Assembly: GCF_032854445.1 (NCBI RefSeq)
Contig: NC_088300.1
Span: forward strand, 23,169,608 to 23,233,607
Length of the DNA stretch: 64,000 bases
Direction of reading: 5' to 3'
From: Liolophura sinensis
Lineage: Eukaryota; Mollusca; Polyplacophora; Chitonida; Chitonidae
Shown: one piece after another, positions 22,077-33,881 of the stretch
Position numbering within the stretch: the stretch's first letter is position 1
Layout: every line of letters starts with the position of its first letter
Translations under genes and position numbers: made by a program
The notes under the pieces: model-generated
The model's input: only the letters and a program-made list of their open reading frames with translations
Told to the model about the DNA's origin: nothing
Database searches by the model: none

Positions 22077-22860
22077 GCATGGACTCGTGGCAGAGTGGTT
22101 AGTGTGCTAGCGCAGGATAATGACTCAAGTACAGATCATGCTGGCTTCCTCTACGGTCGCACGTGGGAAGGTCTTCCAGCAACCTGAGGAATTGTGGCAT
22201 GATACTTTATGTTATATATCGGGTGGGCATAAAAAAATGAGGCGTACCTTGACACTCAATATCTGCGAAACCCTATTACGTCAGTTTCTAAAAATTTAAA
22301 CACTCAAAAGCCATTATGTCCTAAGTATATAGACCAAAGTTCAATTTCCTTTAAGATTTCTGTTCATGGGACCCAAAGCAAAATTTCCGGACATTTCAAA
22401 ATGATGTTCTACCTCCTCTTACTTGAAAAGGTGATCAATTCCTTGTCCGCCGCAGAGAAAACCATCTTGATTCAGCAAAACTTGTGCTTATCCGGCAGAA
22501 GGGTTTCTATGACACTTTTCCAGACAATTTTTCCAGACGATATTTGATTGACACGTGTCAAACAGGTGCAGTTCGCCCTCTACTCATGACACCTGACAGG
22601 TGATGCAATGTGTTTCACCAGAACTTGCGTTTTTGAGGCTATGTTTTCATTTTAACCCTGTGTACAGACTACTCAAGCTATAACCTTGAAAATTGGTCAG
22701 TATATTAACAAAATCATGCTATTTGAATGTCTAAAGTTTAAAAGGTTTTAAACAAAGGATATTGGAGCAATGCAGCATTAAAATATTCTTTATGCCCACC
22801 CGATATATGAAATACCCTTGATTACAGCATAAAACATCAATGAAATAAATAAATAAATAA
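22077..22860 (+). mobile_element. SINE S1 split by a TIR element
   Basis: The head (GGCATGGACTCGTGGCAG, GTGCTAGCGCAGGATAATGA, CATGCTGGCTTCCTCTACGG) ends at about 22212. The missing tail (GAAATACCCTTGATTACAGC, ATAAAACATCAATGAAATAA) resumes at 22809. The interruption falls at the point that reads GTATAAGTGAAATATTC in intact copies. Confidence 0.8.
22214..22808. mobile_element. MITE-like DNA element with perfect 20-bp TIRs
   Basis: ATATATCGGGTGGGCATAAA at 22214-22233 and its exact reverse complement at 22789-22808 bound a 595-base element. The ends are consistent with insertion at a TA dinucleotide, as in the Tc1/mariner group. I see no transposase frame, so it is non-autonomous. It sits inside an S1 SINE and is therefore younger than that SINE. 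Confidence 0.85.
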
Positions 22861-23269
22861 ATACAGGTATAAAATTTAATCGGGAGGGGAAACTGATAAA
22901 TCTTCCTACATTAAAATCACTTTACCTCAATAAAAAGGCTATCTGTACGCACAGAAAAAGAGGCAAAAGACTTCACCAATTATGTTAATACTCTTACCAT
23001 AAACGATGTTAGCGTATTAATAGAGTTGTAATCCACACACCCTGAGCTTTCATCTCGGCTATGCTCAGCGTAGCCGACTCGAGTCTAGCGCCGGAATCAT
23101 GTTCGAGTGCTGTCCCACTGGAAATGTTGTCGGTTACATCTTACTTATTTGCGACTGTATATTGTATGGTTTTATCGTTTACAGATAACAAGAGGATATG
23201 TATTCAGAATTGTGTCAACATCAATGGAAATCTGTTTCTTTGGAATTGCCCTCGATGACTGCAGCGCAT

Positions 23270-23400
23270 GCGACAGGGACTTGTTCCAGGCTAGTGAATG
23301 GAAGAGTGCATAGCTATTCCAGTGAGACCAAAGCTGGGCTGGGACAAATGAAACAGATCTCAGAGATCTGGCATGTGGGTAATGTGAGGTTGTCAGATTG
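23270..23400 (+). repeat. Dispersed repeat shared with 39095-39205
   Basis: GTTCCAGGCTAGTGAATGG, AAGAGTGCA, GCTGGG.. and GAAACAGATCTCAGAGATCT match GTTCCAGGTTAGTAAATGG, AAGAGTGCA, GCTGGG and GAAATAGATCTAAGATCT at 39105-39185. Confidence 0.7.
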
Positions 23401-23639
23401 AGCTATTCTACTGTCTACTTGCAGTTAACAAGGTTCAATTCATCGATACATTATGTACATTCAGTTAACTATATTTACTACGCATGCGTGAAAGCCAAAA
23501 CGTAGTTCGATATTCGTGATGTCAGATCCCAAGCAAGCGGACTATAAACCATGTAAAAACGTAGGAATCAGTGGCCAAATCTGAATAGAGGCAAATATTG
23601 GGGTTGGCTCTAAGCGCATTAACGATTCGGGTGCCGATA

Positions 23640-23935
23640 TGTTTAAACTCAGACGATCTTCCTCACCTGGTTTCTATGCAGGTACAAACTCAAACCTACT
23701 TACTCTTTTGTTTTTTATCCAGGTTCAAACTCCAACTTGCTTCCTCGCTTGTTTTCTATGTAGGTTCTTGTTTTTTCTGCTGGTGCAAACTCGGTCATAC
23801 CTCCTCACTAGTTTCCTGTGTAGGTGCAAACTCAGACCTTTTCGTCACTTATTTTCAACGCAGGTTCAGATCCACATCATCTTCCTTGCTTCTGTGCAGG
23901 TGAAAACTCAATGTGCTTCCTGTCTAACGACCATT
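23640..23935. repeat. Tandem units of about 40-55 bases, each starting (C)AGGT
   Basis: Six units each open with CAGGT or TAGGT plus GCAAACTC-like sequence and end TTGTTTTCTATG-like. Every boundary therefore reads AG|GT, which looks like a splice acceptor and donor back to back. No coding exon is recognised. Confidence 0.7.
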
Positions 23936-24174
23936 CGCGCATGTGCCAATTTTGGGACCTGCTTCACGTCATTCGTGTGCCACTTGGAATTTGCTCTCTG
24001 GAATCTGTTTTATCTCCTAAGACCATTCTGAAACTGGAATCTATTTCCTGACTGATGACTGTCCGAATACAAATTAGAACTTTAAACCCGTTTTCCGACT
24101 GATGACCCTTCGGACGCAAACTGGAACATGCTTTCAATCTAATGACGAATCTTATGATAATTAGGGTACACATT

Positions 24175-25799
24175 AGAAGTGGAAATTATACATATACCGG
24201 TATTCTTTGGACTGATTCGGCAATAACTGTTCAGCTACTGTACAGTTTTACACACAAAATAATTATTTGATCAAGAAATTATTTTGTTTTATTCTATTCT
24301 CGGTCATTATAATACACTAAATGTGGCAAAGCTTAAATTTTAGAGCGGTGCACCAAAAACTTTTATTATATTTTTTAGTAGCTTTAATTTCACGTAGAAT
24401 GCGTGAAATAATATACTGTGCTCAGACAGATACCGAACAAGAAATAGATTACTCTGCATCTGAGCATTTGTTGGCACGCTCGTAAATACAGCTGCATTCA
24501 CGGACAGTCGACATACTAAGTTCTCTGTGACAAAGCAGTTACAAAATGCATTTATTTATTTATTTGATTGGGATTTAACGACAGGATTAAGAACCAATAA
24601 CGCATTGAGATATATATGAAGTTCTAAATAGGGACCTCCAAGAAGTAAATCGTAAGCATTTTCCGTAAGTAGCAGAATTATCATCATTAAACAGACGGGA
24701 CAAAGCATTTGGAAGGTTTAATTCTCAGATAGCATACTTCTCTTTATTAATATACTTCTGGTGCTACCCATAAAGCCCGTGGTTACTTGGCTACATATAG
24801 TCACTCATCGACCAGACAGAATGTGCAGTTATGTCTGGCCCATTCTGAGTTTCCTGGTGTCACTTAGTCATCATCTGATCAGATTTCAACAGAAACCAAT
24901 GCATTATCCGAAAAATCAATTGTGTTAAAAGTAGCACAAGTGATTAATCAATAAAATGCAAGATCAACGTATTGTTCAGTCGAGTATCCAGGGATAATGT
25001 GGTTTCTATGCGGAGATTAAATTACAAATGTTGGACAGTGTTATACAGCACTACTGTAGCTACTGGTTGCCGTATTGAAACCATCATGGGCTTACACATA
25101 TGAAATATCTCACTTGTAATTGTATAATAGGCCCTCCTAAACGCCCATATTCATCTTTAAAAGGAATATTAAATCCTTTTGGTTTAATGATTTAATTTGA
25201 TTTAATTTAATTACATTGAATAAACGTGTATACTTTGCTATCTTTACTTTGCCAATAAATTCAGGAATAAAATTCATACAAATGTTCACCATTGTATTTG
25301 CTCATTATGTAATTTTGTCAAAACAGTTGTGAAAACCCTGTACATTGATTGATTTGCTAAAAAGACAGCTTGAGCTTGCTCTGCATTTGGTTGTTTGCGT
25401 ATTTTTTCTGCTTTAAGAACACACGTAAGGGTGTTTTTCTGTCACTTTTTGGGTAGATGTCACGAAGTGATTGACATTGTTTGGCTGATTTGCTTGTTGG
25501 CTGGATGTACATAATGCCCAGTAGTTTATAAATAGACTTAGTTGACCTTGAAAATATTCCGAGATTCTTTCGCTCTCACTGTTCGTGAGGCTTTTGAATC
25601 GTGACAATTGATGTGATCGCCTGCGCAGTCTTACGTTCCTTCCAGACTACTTTTCTTCCACCTGTAGCCTATAGTGTGCATATCTGTAGGTCACATGTTT
25701 GAATGTTCGTCAGAAACTTGTCAAAGGTCGGTGGGTTTACAACTGGCACTATGTTTACATGTTGTAGTTCCGTCCATTATATCTATAGATTTCACTTCA
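24175..25799. other. No gene recognised; one SINE tail
   Basis: AT-rich. An S1 tail fragment (ATTTATTTATTTATTTGATT, then GGGATTTAACGACAGGATTA) lies at about 24549-24600. Confidence 0.5.
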
Positions 25800-26114
25800 C
25801 CGAGTACAACCGAAGCGGATAGCACAGTTGGTAGAGCGTCCGCTTCGGGAGCGGTAGACCCAGGATCAATCTTTGACCGAGTCACACCTAAGACTTTAAC
25901 GGCGTTGACCCGTATCAGTATAATGGCTCGGGCGGGGCGGCTTACTTGCCTTCTCAGTGAAGCAGCACTAAATTAAAGAGCGGTGGAAATCCTCCTGCAT
26001 CAAGGAGGCACATTACACGTACATGCACCCTAATGATTCCGTCGTCGTCATATGACTGAAAAACTGTTGAGTACGACGTTAAACCCCAAGCACTCACTCA
26101 CTCTCCGAGTACAA
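25800..26114 (+). mobile_element. Full-length tRNA-derived SINE, family S2
   Basis: The 10-base target duplication CCGAGTACAA lies at 25800-25809 and 26105-26114. The head is tRNA-like: A-box TAGCACAGTTGG, an anticodon-arm-like hairpin CCGCTTCGGGAGCGG and a weak B-box GGATCAATC. The core follows, then TTGAGTACGACGTTAAACCC and a CACTCACTCACTC tail. The CGG in the loop position suggests a tRNA-Pro-like ancestor (inference). Confidence 0.88.
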
Positions 26115-26296
26115 GGCCGACGGTGAGACCTCTTAACTTCAACACCCATTGTTTCAGAAAGATCATAGTCACAATCTCGCGTTTATTTCAGCTCGAGCGA
26201 GCATATTCACACGGAAACACCACAACTCGCTAGCTACCTGGGGAGGAAGAGGACACGTGGGTGGTAGTATGCTGGCTTCCCGGAGCGTAGAAAGTA

Positions 26297-26362
26297 TAAG
26301 GGGAGATAACTAACTGCAAAATACCGCACCGCCTTAACATGACGTAGATAAGTTATCTCCCT
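26297..26362. other. Inverted repeat GGGAGATAACT
   Basis: GGGAGATAACT near 26299 is followed after about 38 bases by AGTTATCTCCC near 26351, an 11-bp stem. Confidence 0.6.
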
Positions 26363-26927
26363 AACGTTAACCCGTTACAAGCCCACGTACGCTATTCACT
26401 AATTTGTAACTAAAATTGACTCGTCGGACATGGTCGGGCATACTTGGCGTGTCTTTATGGTAAAATCGGTGAATCGGGGAAGCCGTCTACATAGCTGATG
26501 GTTGCACCAAATTGTCACTCCTGCTTGACAAAGTATCTGTTGCCTTTAACGGTTACCATAGAGATCCAAAGACAATCTGTCAGATTGATGTGGTTTAGAC
26601 TCAAGTGTTGTCCAGTAATAAAACAAAGTGAACCAGGAACGGTGTCTTCTCCATGAATAGCCCTGGAATTGGTCCTCTGAATGATTGCCAGAAAGTTGAT
26701 CAAAATGGAAAATGGTTAAGTGGTCTAATGCATACCTAGCGCATGTAAAAATGTTCACCAAAACACACACAAAATGGATACGGTTCCTAAAACCAGCAAT
26801 AAATGCACCAGTTCCAGAAAAAGCGCTCAAAATCGGGGCTTTCTCATGCAAGTAGTTTTCTCCTCTTAGGTCATATCACCGTCTCTATATGCACTATTGC
26901 ATAATTGTATATAATTAAGTTGTACAG

Positions 26928-27190
26928 CATGGAGATAAAAATCAGAGCAGCGACGACAGTGTGATAGCTGGCAAATGGCCACACGTAACCGGTGAAATAC
27001 AGCCTCTTGTCAGTTTACCTCAGGGTTTTATTCTAACTGTTCATGTAAATGTATAAATGTTTGCAAATTACACGCCCCCTAGCACCACGGATTAGGTAGA
27101 ATTATGTAGAAATATGCAGAGATGTTGCAATTGATTAGACGTCACTGGCCTTATATTACTCAAAATACTGTGTTGTCATCACATTTAACA
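26928..27190 (+). repeat. Dispersed repeat S3, copy 2
   Basis: GCAGCGACGACAGTGTGAT, AGCTGGCAAATGGCCAC, GGTGAAATACAGCCTC, GGGTTTTATTCTAACTG and CATTTAACATGCAATAACAT; the best preserved copy here together with 50770-51060. Confidence 0.8.
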
Positions 27191-27743
27191 TGCAATAACA
27201 TTAAATATATAGTCCGATGATATATTTCCTTTGTCTAAATTTTCCAAAAACTTATATAACTAGTTTTTCTTTTATGTTTAGCTGCAGATAAGCAGCTCGA
27301 TAAGTAAGTCTGCTGATCTGTCAAATGCACGACAGGCCAACCAAACAGCGCTTATTTTCTAAGGCCATATCGGTTAGACTGATTTCTGATGTTTATGAAA
27401 TAAACCAAGTTTAGCAATCCGCGTTTTGCCTACATCTAATTATTTAATATTTTCTGTGTAGTGAACTGTTACCACATTATTTGACTAACTGGTATATTTA
27501 CGTTTTAAATTTGTGTTTCAACTAGGCTGACGATTATCTGCCAAATGATTAGCCATGTAAGTCTTTCATTTACAACGGTAAAGTTCAGGTAAGTAATTTA
27601 ACGTTCACGTTATTTCCTTCGTGGTGATCAAGACGTGTGAGAACTACATTGTCAGTGCAAACCTTAGATGAAATATTTTTGCTTCCAATCGATAATAACT
27701 GTAAGTACCACCTATCACCACGACTAAGATTTCTACATTGTAT

Positions 27744-28126
27744 CGTGATAGACCGCTTAGGGGGTCTAATGATTAAATAGTCCGCCCCGAAGTCGAAAGA
27801 CCCGAGATCAAACCCGGGTCGAGTCATACCAAAGACTTTAAAAAACATTTACTTAACTGTTGCTGACAGAGCAATGAAATAGTGCAGGCAACAGAGCAAG
27901 GAAACATGACTGGTTGGCCCGGTGTCAGTATTATATGACTGGGTCGAGTGTCATGTCTCCTGTCCTCGGTATGATAGTTCAGTGGCGGCAGTGCTTTGGC
28001 GGCATGGACTCGCTCTGACACAGCTATATTCATACACCTAATGACTTATCGTCTCCATATGACTGAAAAATTGCTAAGTACTACGTTAAACCCCAAGCGT
28101 TCATTCATTCATTCATAACGTGATAG
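27744..28126 (+). mobile_element. SINE S2 variant, full length
   Basis: The short duplication CGTGATAG flanks it (27744-27751 and 28119-28126). The tRNA-like head ends with B-box-like GAGATCAAACCCGGGTCGAG, followed by TCATACCAAAGACTTTAAA and a GTACTACGTTAAACCCCAAG core with a TTCATTCATTCATTC tail. Confidence 0.8.
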
Positions 28127-28685
28127 CCCTCCCAGAGTGTAGCGCTCAACTTTGAAGTTAAAGACAACACCAACGTGAAGGCTATGTCAGATGAAATGCC
28201 ATTAACCACTGACCAGGGAAATAGTTCGGCTGATGTTTTAGAACATAGTAAAATTATTCACATACTGGATATAATAGGGGCCTTTTCTTCTGAGTACATT
28301 GTGACCACTGCAGTTGTGTCACAAGAGGTTTTCGCCATCTGATACACGAAGAGTGCTACAGCATATTACATTCAAATAGGTAGACATACATGTATAGCGT
28401 TGTGAATGCCCCAATGAACATTGAAACAATATATTTGCGGATAGATAAATGGGGTGTTGATAAGGACAGAGCTCTGGCAAAGGAAGCAGTCACACGTCAT
28501 TCATTAGCGTGTCCTTGGTGTCGCTCGGTGTTAGTTCATAATAAAACCAGTGCAACAGTAATAAGTTCCACTCAAAACGTCGTTGAATGAGACTTCAGAC
28601 ATATGCCTGATGGAGGTTTCGCACACACATTATACCAGTACTCAAGTCAACAAAAAAGTGTTTAGGAGTTCTCCTGTAAATACAG

Positions 28686-28988
28686 TTGTGCTCTAACGTA
28701 CAAAAACGAAGGAGACTCTTACCCAATGTGTTCGGCTTGATGCAGATGACAACATACATAGAACAGCAATCCAAACTTGAAGGACGAATCCTTGCCCAAC
28801 TCCGCACAGACATCGTTGCTACGAAGGAACTTTTCCACAAACTATACACTCAACACAAAGAGACAAGGAGAGAGGCAGAAATAGTGCAGGAAATAAACAG
28901 AAACAAACTGAAAGAGAATAGGAAAACGCATAAGGAACAGACTCCCTCCAAATTCAAAATTACTGCCCTTGACAGGTTTTACACGTAG
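28686..28988 (+). other. Unidentified charged, coiled-coil-like open frame
   Basis: About 100 codons open after a TACAG acceptor-like site. The peptide is rich in K, E, Q and R (IEQQSKLEGRILAQL, KELFHKLYTQHKETRREAE, NKLKENRKTHKEQ), which is unlike random translation of AT-rich DNA. It has no ATG at its beginning. Downstream, a second short coding-like run (FQELENKFGGSLHFVWDQK, about 29055-29110) is broken by stops. This could be an isolated exon or a decayed mobile-element gene; I do not recognise it. Confidence 0.3.
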
Positions 28989-29199
28989 GATTGATATGTC
29001 CACGGACTCTCTTTACATTGCCCAATTCAAAACGTCCATGTAATAGCATTTTCAGGAGTTGGAGAATAAGTTTGGTGGATCACTTCACTTTGTTTGGGAT
29101 CAGAAGACAGAGCCTCTCGTCTAACCAGACAGTCTGTCAGTAGATGACCTTGTCAAATAATTCTGAATCAGAATGACCTGCAAGAACCATTGACTGTTA

Positions 29200-29744
29200 A
29201 ATCTCACGATTCATAACCAAAGCAGCCACACAATAGATCTGCTCTGAAGTACCTCCTTTACTACCCAACAGCGACTACAACGTAACGCGAGACTAGTTTT
29301 AAGGAGTGATACTACGAGAAATGGGGCATCGCCTATTAAAACATACAGTAAACCATATGTAGGTTATGTCACGACAAAGACAAATATTTTCTAAGCAACA
29401 AAATGTGAAAAACAAGAGCCACATGATATCGACTGTTGAGAGTCGCAGATGTCGAAATATCCAACTTGAAGTCCATATTTAGCAGCTTAAAAGAGTTTGG
29501 CGAAGCTGTCTATTGTATTCAGTCAGGGTCAGGATTTTAAATTTACCTACGAATTGATTAAAAAAAATGCATGACATTTTCCTAGGCTTTCCAACTAAGT
29601 TTACAAAATTTAAATCTGTTTTAAAGCTAGATCTTCACATAGTGTATCCCGCTTTAACTCCGAAACTTCTCATCAGTAATATAATACTGACACCCTAGCT
29701 GGAATCAGGGCCCTATTAGCACTTTCGTTTCTCGGGAAATTACA
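29200..29744. other. No gene recognised
   Basis: AT-rich; nothing beyond short chance frames. Confidence 0.5.
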
Positions 29745-30012
29745 AAATGTAATTCTGTTGTATTTTAGGGATGTAAAGTATTTTTTCGCTGCCAGCCGTC
29801 CATTTTTGGCGTACCGGTACATGCTTGGGATCAAACTGATTAAAATTGTTAAAGTTTTAGGCAAGAATGAGTTTTAATGAGGAAAGTTTGAAATTCTGGG
29901 CAAGAGGACACAAGAATACAGGTGGTGATGAGGCTGCGAGGGACCAGCTGTCGGCATGGAGAGGTGCAGATTTTTACGGTCAACCTATGTCAAGATTTTT
30001 ATGGCTGCTTTC
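29745..30012 (+). repeat. Left copy of a 3.1-kb-spaced direct repeat
   Basis: GTAATTCTGTTGTATTTTAG, TTTTTTCGCTGCCAGCC, CATTTTTGGCGTAC, ATGCTTGG, then GAGAGGTGCAGATTTTTACG and GGTCAACCTATGTCAAGATT. The partner is at about 32850-33120. Confidence 0.85.
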
Positions 30013-30689
30013 CGAAAGGCTAAGCCTGCAATGTGGCTTGCATTGAGATGGAACTTGGTTGAGCAGTTTTAAAGCTTTTTAGTACTATATTTTCCCCACA
30101 TATCTCGTTTTTTTCTAAAATCGGCTGAACGCTACATGGTTTAGGGTAGTACAAGTGTATGAGCAGGCGGGAACAACCAGAGTCAACGTTTCATTATTAC
30201 TGGTTTTTAAAATGGCTCTCTCGGGGCTGACACTGGATAAATAATGTAAAATTTGAGTGTTGTGAGTGAAATTGGAGTCTGTTAGATAGGGTGTGTGATT
30301 AAGGATGGTCAATAAGGCCTTGCATCACATATATGGGCCCAACTTCACACAGTTTGACAAAAACACATCGGCAGATTAATTTACTTAGCTAGAGTAGTAG
30401 AGAGGGCCAGCGTGTATTTAATTTACAAACCAAGCCAGGTTGCTCCCATGTGTGCCACCACACACTGGGTAAATGTGCATCAAATCAACCTGCAGTCACA
30501 AAACATCAAAAACAGGCATCTCTGCTGCAACACAGGCGTCGTGGGGATATGCTTGAAGCTGACAAGGTTAATTTTCCTCTTTAAACGTAAAAATAAATCA
30601 CTTTAGGCATGTAGTTGCCATTGCATGTTTGTATTCATCTCTTATAAGCTACATGTGCACTGACACATTGTAAAGTTTTTATTTCAGAT

Positions 30690-30970
30690 GACGCCAGCGG
30701 GCTTGTGCGCTGGTCTTGTTGGTCTTATGGCGCCAACCTAGAACGGGCTGTTATATCTACAGAACCGATGTACAGGTTCGACCCGGCGTGATTATCCGGG
30801 GTTTATCCCTGTCGCCTGCAAAGGTGGGAAGGATGAACAGACTCCGATATTTCCGGCAATTGTTCCTTTATTGATGGCTGGCTGTTGGTCCGCACCGGGA
30901 ACTCCCAATGTACATGCAAGCCTCCACCAGGGGTAGGCGGCGGGCCAGACCGAAAAGATGCTTTCAACTA
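30690..30970 (+). other. GC-rich island with a tRNA B-box-like motif
   Basis: Much richer in GC than its surroundings. It has GGTTCGACCC, a good B-box match near 30774, preceded by TTATATCTACAGAACCGATG, and then GGGTTTATCCCTGTCGCCTG. A complete tRNA cloverleaf cannot be drawn, so this is at most a SINE-like relic. Confidence 0.3.
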
Positions 30971-31721
30971 CATATTAAAGCGTACTTCTGCATGAACACA
31001 TTCATTTTCGTGTTCTAAGCCGGGCCTCGTAGACCAACCCTTCCTTCGGGGACTCCCCAGCTTATATCTATCCCATCTGCTATGACAGGAATTTTGGAAT
31101 GTTCCTGATGCGAACAATCTTGCCTTCTATGTACGAAAACAAATCACACAATGTATTGGATCCACGTAATACCAATCCATCGCCCACAAGCTATCTACCA
31201 AAAACAGTTCAGTACTTAACGGAAACTAATTCCGGATGCATACATCATTGTTTGACTTTAGGCGAGTGGTATTTACAGAACTGACAACAAACAGCGCACT
31301 GAGCGTTTGTGTACTTTACAAACATAGTGAGGCATGCACCGAAAGTCGTGCAGCTATAACAATCACAATACCTTTACAGATAGAACATACAGGATTGGAG
31401 GGACAGATAATCCATATATTTCACAAGGTCCACAGAATTGATGAGATGAGAAAAAATATCAATTTCAAATATCTAGCCTACATATAAGTGTGATCTGTTG
31501 GAATATTGCCCATGTGAAAATGAGACCCTCCCCGACCAGCAGTCTGTTTCTCCACCAAAAAATAGTACGCTGTTCCTGCGACACCTCAAGCACTGTAGTA
31601 TCTGTAGTATCTGGCCCAGTGTCGCATCCTCCTCCCTGAGCAGCTGTAATTTTTTTTTTATTCTTCCAATGTGCTCACACATAAGTTGAGAAAGTATACA
31701 CCTACATATGGCTTTCCCATC

Positions 31722-31823
31722 CTAGTTCAACATCTTTTGAGCTTTCTTCTTGATTTCTCTCTTCCGACCTTGTCCCTCAAAGATGGCTTCAGTGAACTTT
31801 GCCTGGTTTATGCATATATTGAA
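31722..31823 (-). other. Possible last-exon fragment, unidentified
   Basis: On the minus strand an acceptor (ATCCCAG) is followed by 33 codons and a stop. The peptide has a coding-like composition (NQAKFTEAIFEGQGRKRE, IKKKAQKMLN). A further open frame continues on the same strand at 31682-31473 in another frame (IKKKLQLLREEDATLGQ). It may be a decayed gene or mobile-element relic; the region lies between the direct repeats at 29745 and 32850. Confidence 0.22.
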
Positions 31824-32849
31824 CTGGGATCTACCTAGATGAGTGGGTTTGCTAGCCGTTCAACCTCCCCAAAGGCATGACCAATTGGATGCAGTCCTCC
31901 CCACCCCCCGCCAGTCCTACTTTACAGATTTCTCATATATGTACGGGCGGTTTCCATTCCTCATGATCAGCCAGGAACACACAGTGTGTAGCCTGATTAC
32001 GGATGTAGTTTCTCACTCATTATTTGAGAATTTCTGTGTCGTTAAAGGTTAAAAAGTATGATTTTTCCCTCTTTTTGACTGACTTCAACATGTCTTGAAT
32101 AGGTCGCCTTGCTGACTGTCTGAATGACCACTGTGCATGTACTGTGTGGCTTTCTTTTTGCAAGTGGCAAATTCATATTTCTCCCCTCCACTTATCTGTT
32201 GTAGATGCCAATGTCACTTTGATGTTTGTTGTGTGGAAAGTACTAATTTGGTCTGAGGCAATAACACAGATGATGGGACTCTTTTAGCACTGTGAAATGA
32301 GGTAAGCCAGCCAACCAATGGCAGCCGTGGGGAAGGCGGAGAAGGTGGGGCGAGAGTTCTTTTAAATTGTTTTATCGTGTAAATCACTATGTAAAAGGGA
32401 AATTAGTCTTTTCTTAAGCTCTATCCATGGAAACAGTACCTAGGAGGGTTTCTGTATTAGTATGGATACATAGGTTTACTTTAGTGTTGATCAAATTGGA
32501 CTTTACTGGAATTTTGAAAATCCGCTTTTATAACCCCCTGCTTCACTGTAAGTCAAAATTTTCACAAAGTTTCTAAACAGCATGTCCTATGTTTTGGAAG
32601 TCAGTTGTGAAATAAATTAACTATCTTTTGATATATATACTGTAACATTTTTGGCCTTTAAATTTTTTTTCTTAGCAGTGCTGTTAACATGAAAATCTTC
32701 TTAAAAACGATAATTTTCTAAATGTTTGTCAGTGGAAAAATTAAAATACTTTGTCACTGGATTTTTTTTATTTTTCGTGCAGATAAACATGCAGGCTTTC
32801 CAAAACATTTGCCTTGGTTGAGATATTTTGAACGGTATACCCGCAAAGT

Positions 32850-33120
32850 GTAATTCTGTGCATTTTAGGGTGTAAATTATTTTTTCGCTGCCAGCCTGCC
32901 ATTTTTGGTGTACAGGTGCATGCTTGGTATCAAAATGATGGAAATTGTATAAGCTTTAAGCAGGTATGAGGGAAATTCTGGGCGAGAGGACACAAGGAGA
33001 CAGGTGATGATTAGGCTGCGAGTGGCCTCCCCTTGACGTAACTAGGCACCCACTCAGCTGTCTGTATGGAGAGGTGCAGATTTTGACGGTCAACCTATGT
33101 CAAGATTTTTTGGCTTCTGT
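32850..33120 (+). repeat. Right copy of the 3.1-kb-spaced direct repeat
   Basis: Matches 29745-30012 throughout. It has about 30 extra bases (GGCCTCCCCTTGACGTAACT and following) that the left copy lacks. Confidence 0.85.
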
Positions 33121-33805
33121 CTCTCAGACTGGGCCAGGTATGTGCCAAAGCTTATTGACCGCGGAATGTTTGGGACTGAACTATAGCGGTAAACCTTAAC
33201 ATTGTCGCTTATAGAAAATTAATATGGGTTTGAGGCACTGTTTACTGAAAGAAACAAATCTTTTAAACGGGAGAGTGGCCTCAAGGGAAGTAATTCGGTG
33301 CGGTCCCTGAGACATCAAATTAAGGAGCAAGATGTTAATAAATCATGGGCGCCTAATAAAGAACAGTGTCATTCCGCCTCATACGTACTCATGTACGTGT
33401 ACTGGCGAACGTGAGTGTAGAAACCCCTTCTGACAGAATCAAAAGTCTTTAGTGAGCAAAACACCGGTTTCACTTTCTACATTGTAGTATTTTATATTGT
33501 ATTTCTGCACAAACCAGGATTCTGCTGTTGAAGTAAGCGTCACAGTCTCTTAATGTTGCGTTCACTTAACTACCATGGTAGTCAGTGCTGTAGGCATAAC
33601 GTCGTCATGGCAGTTGCGAGCTCGTAACATTATGAGAGCTTCGTGAAACTGGACCCTGGCCCTTTCGCATTATTTTTGATGTGTTTCTTTGTTAAGTGTG
33701 ATGATAACATAGCACGGAGAAATTCTAGACCTGTGGCGTCTAATATATAAGTTTTAAAACCTATATCTGTTCTAAATAGAACATTAAACAAAGAATTGTG
33801 TTTAA

Positions 33806-33881
33806 GAAACATAACCTGTATAAGAGACATAACCTGTATAAGAGACATAACCTGTATAAGAGACATAACCTGTATAAAAAA
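33806..33881. repeat. 18-bp tandem repeat, four copies
   Basis: ACCTGTATAAGAGACATA repeated about four times with almost no change. Confidence 0.92.

Noticed and set aside
22214-22808. Transposase gene inside the TIR element
   Set aside because: No frame of useful length or motif between the inverted ends.
25815-25885. Genuine tRNA-Pro gene
   Set aside because: Arms do not pair fully, the B-box is degenerate, and the sequence continues into a SINE body bounded by a target duplication.
30700-30785. tRNA gene around GGTTCGACCC
   Set aside because: Only the B-box side is convincing; no acceptor stem or anticodon arm could be drawn.
29745-33120. LTR retrotransposon
   Set aside because: No primer-binding site, polypurine tract, gag or reverse-transcriptase motif was seen; kept only as a direct repeat pair.
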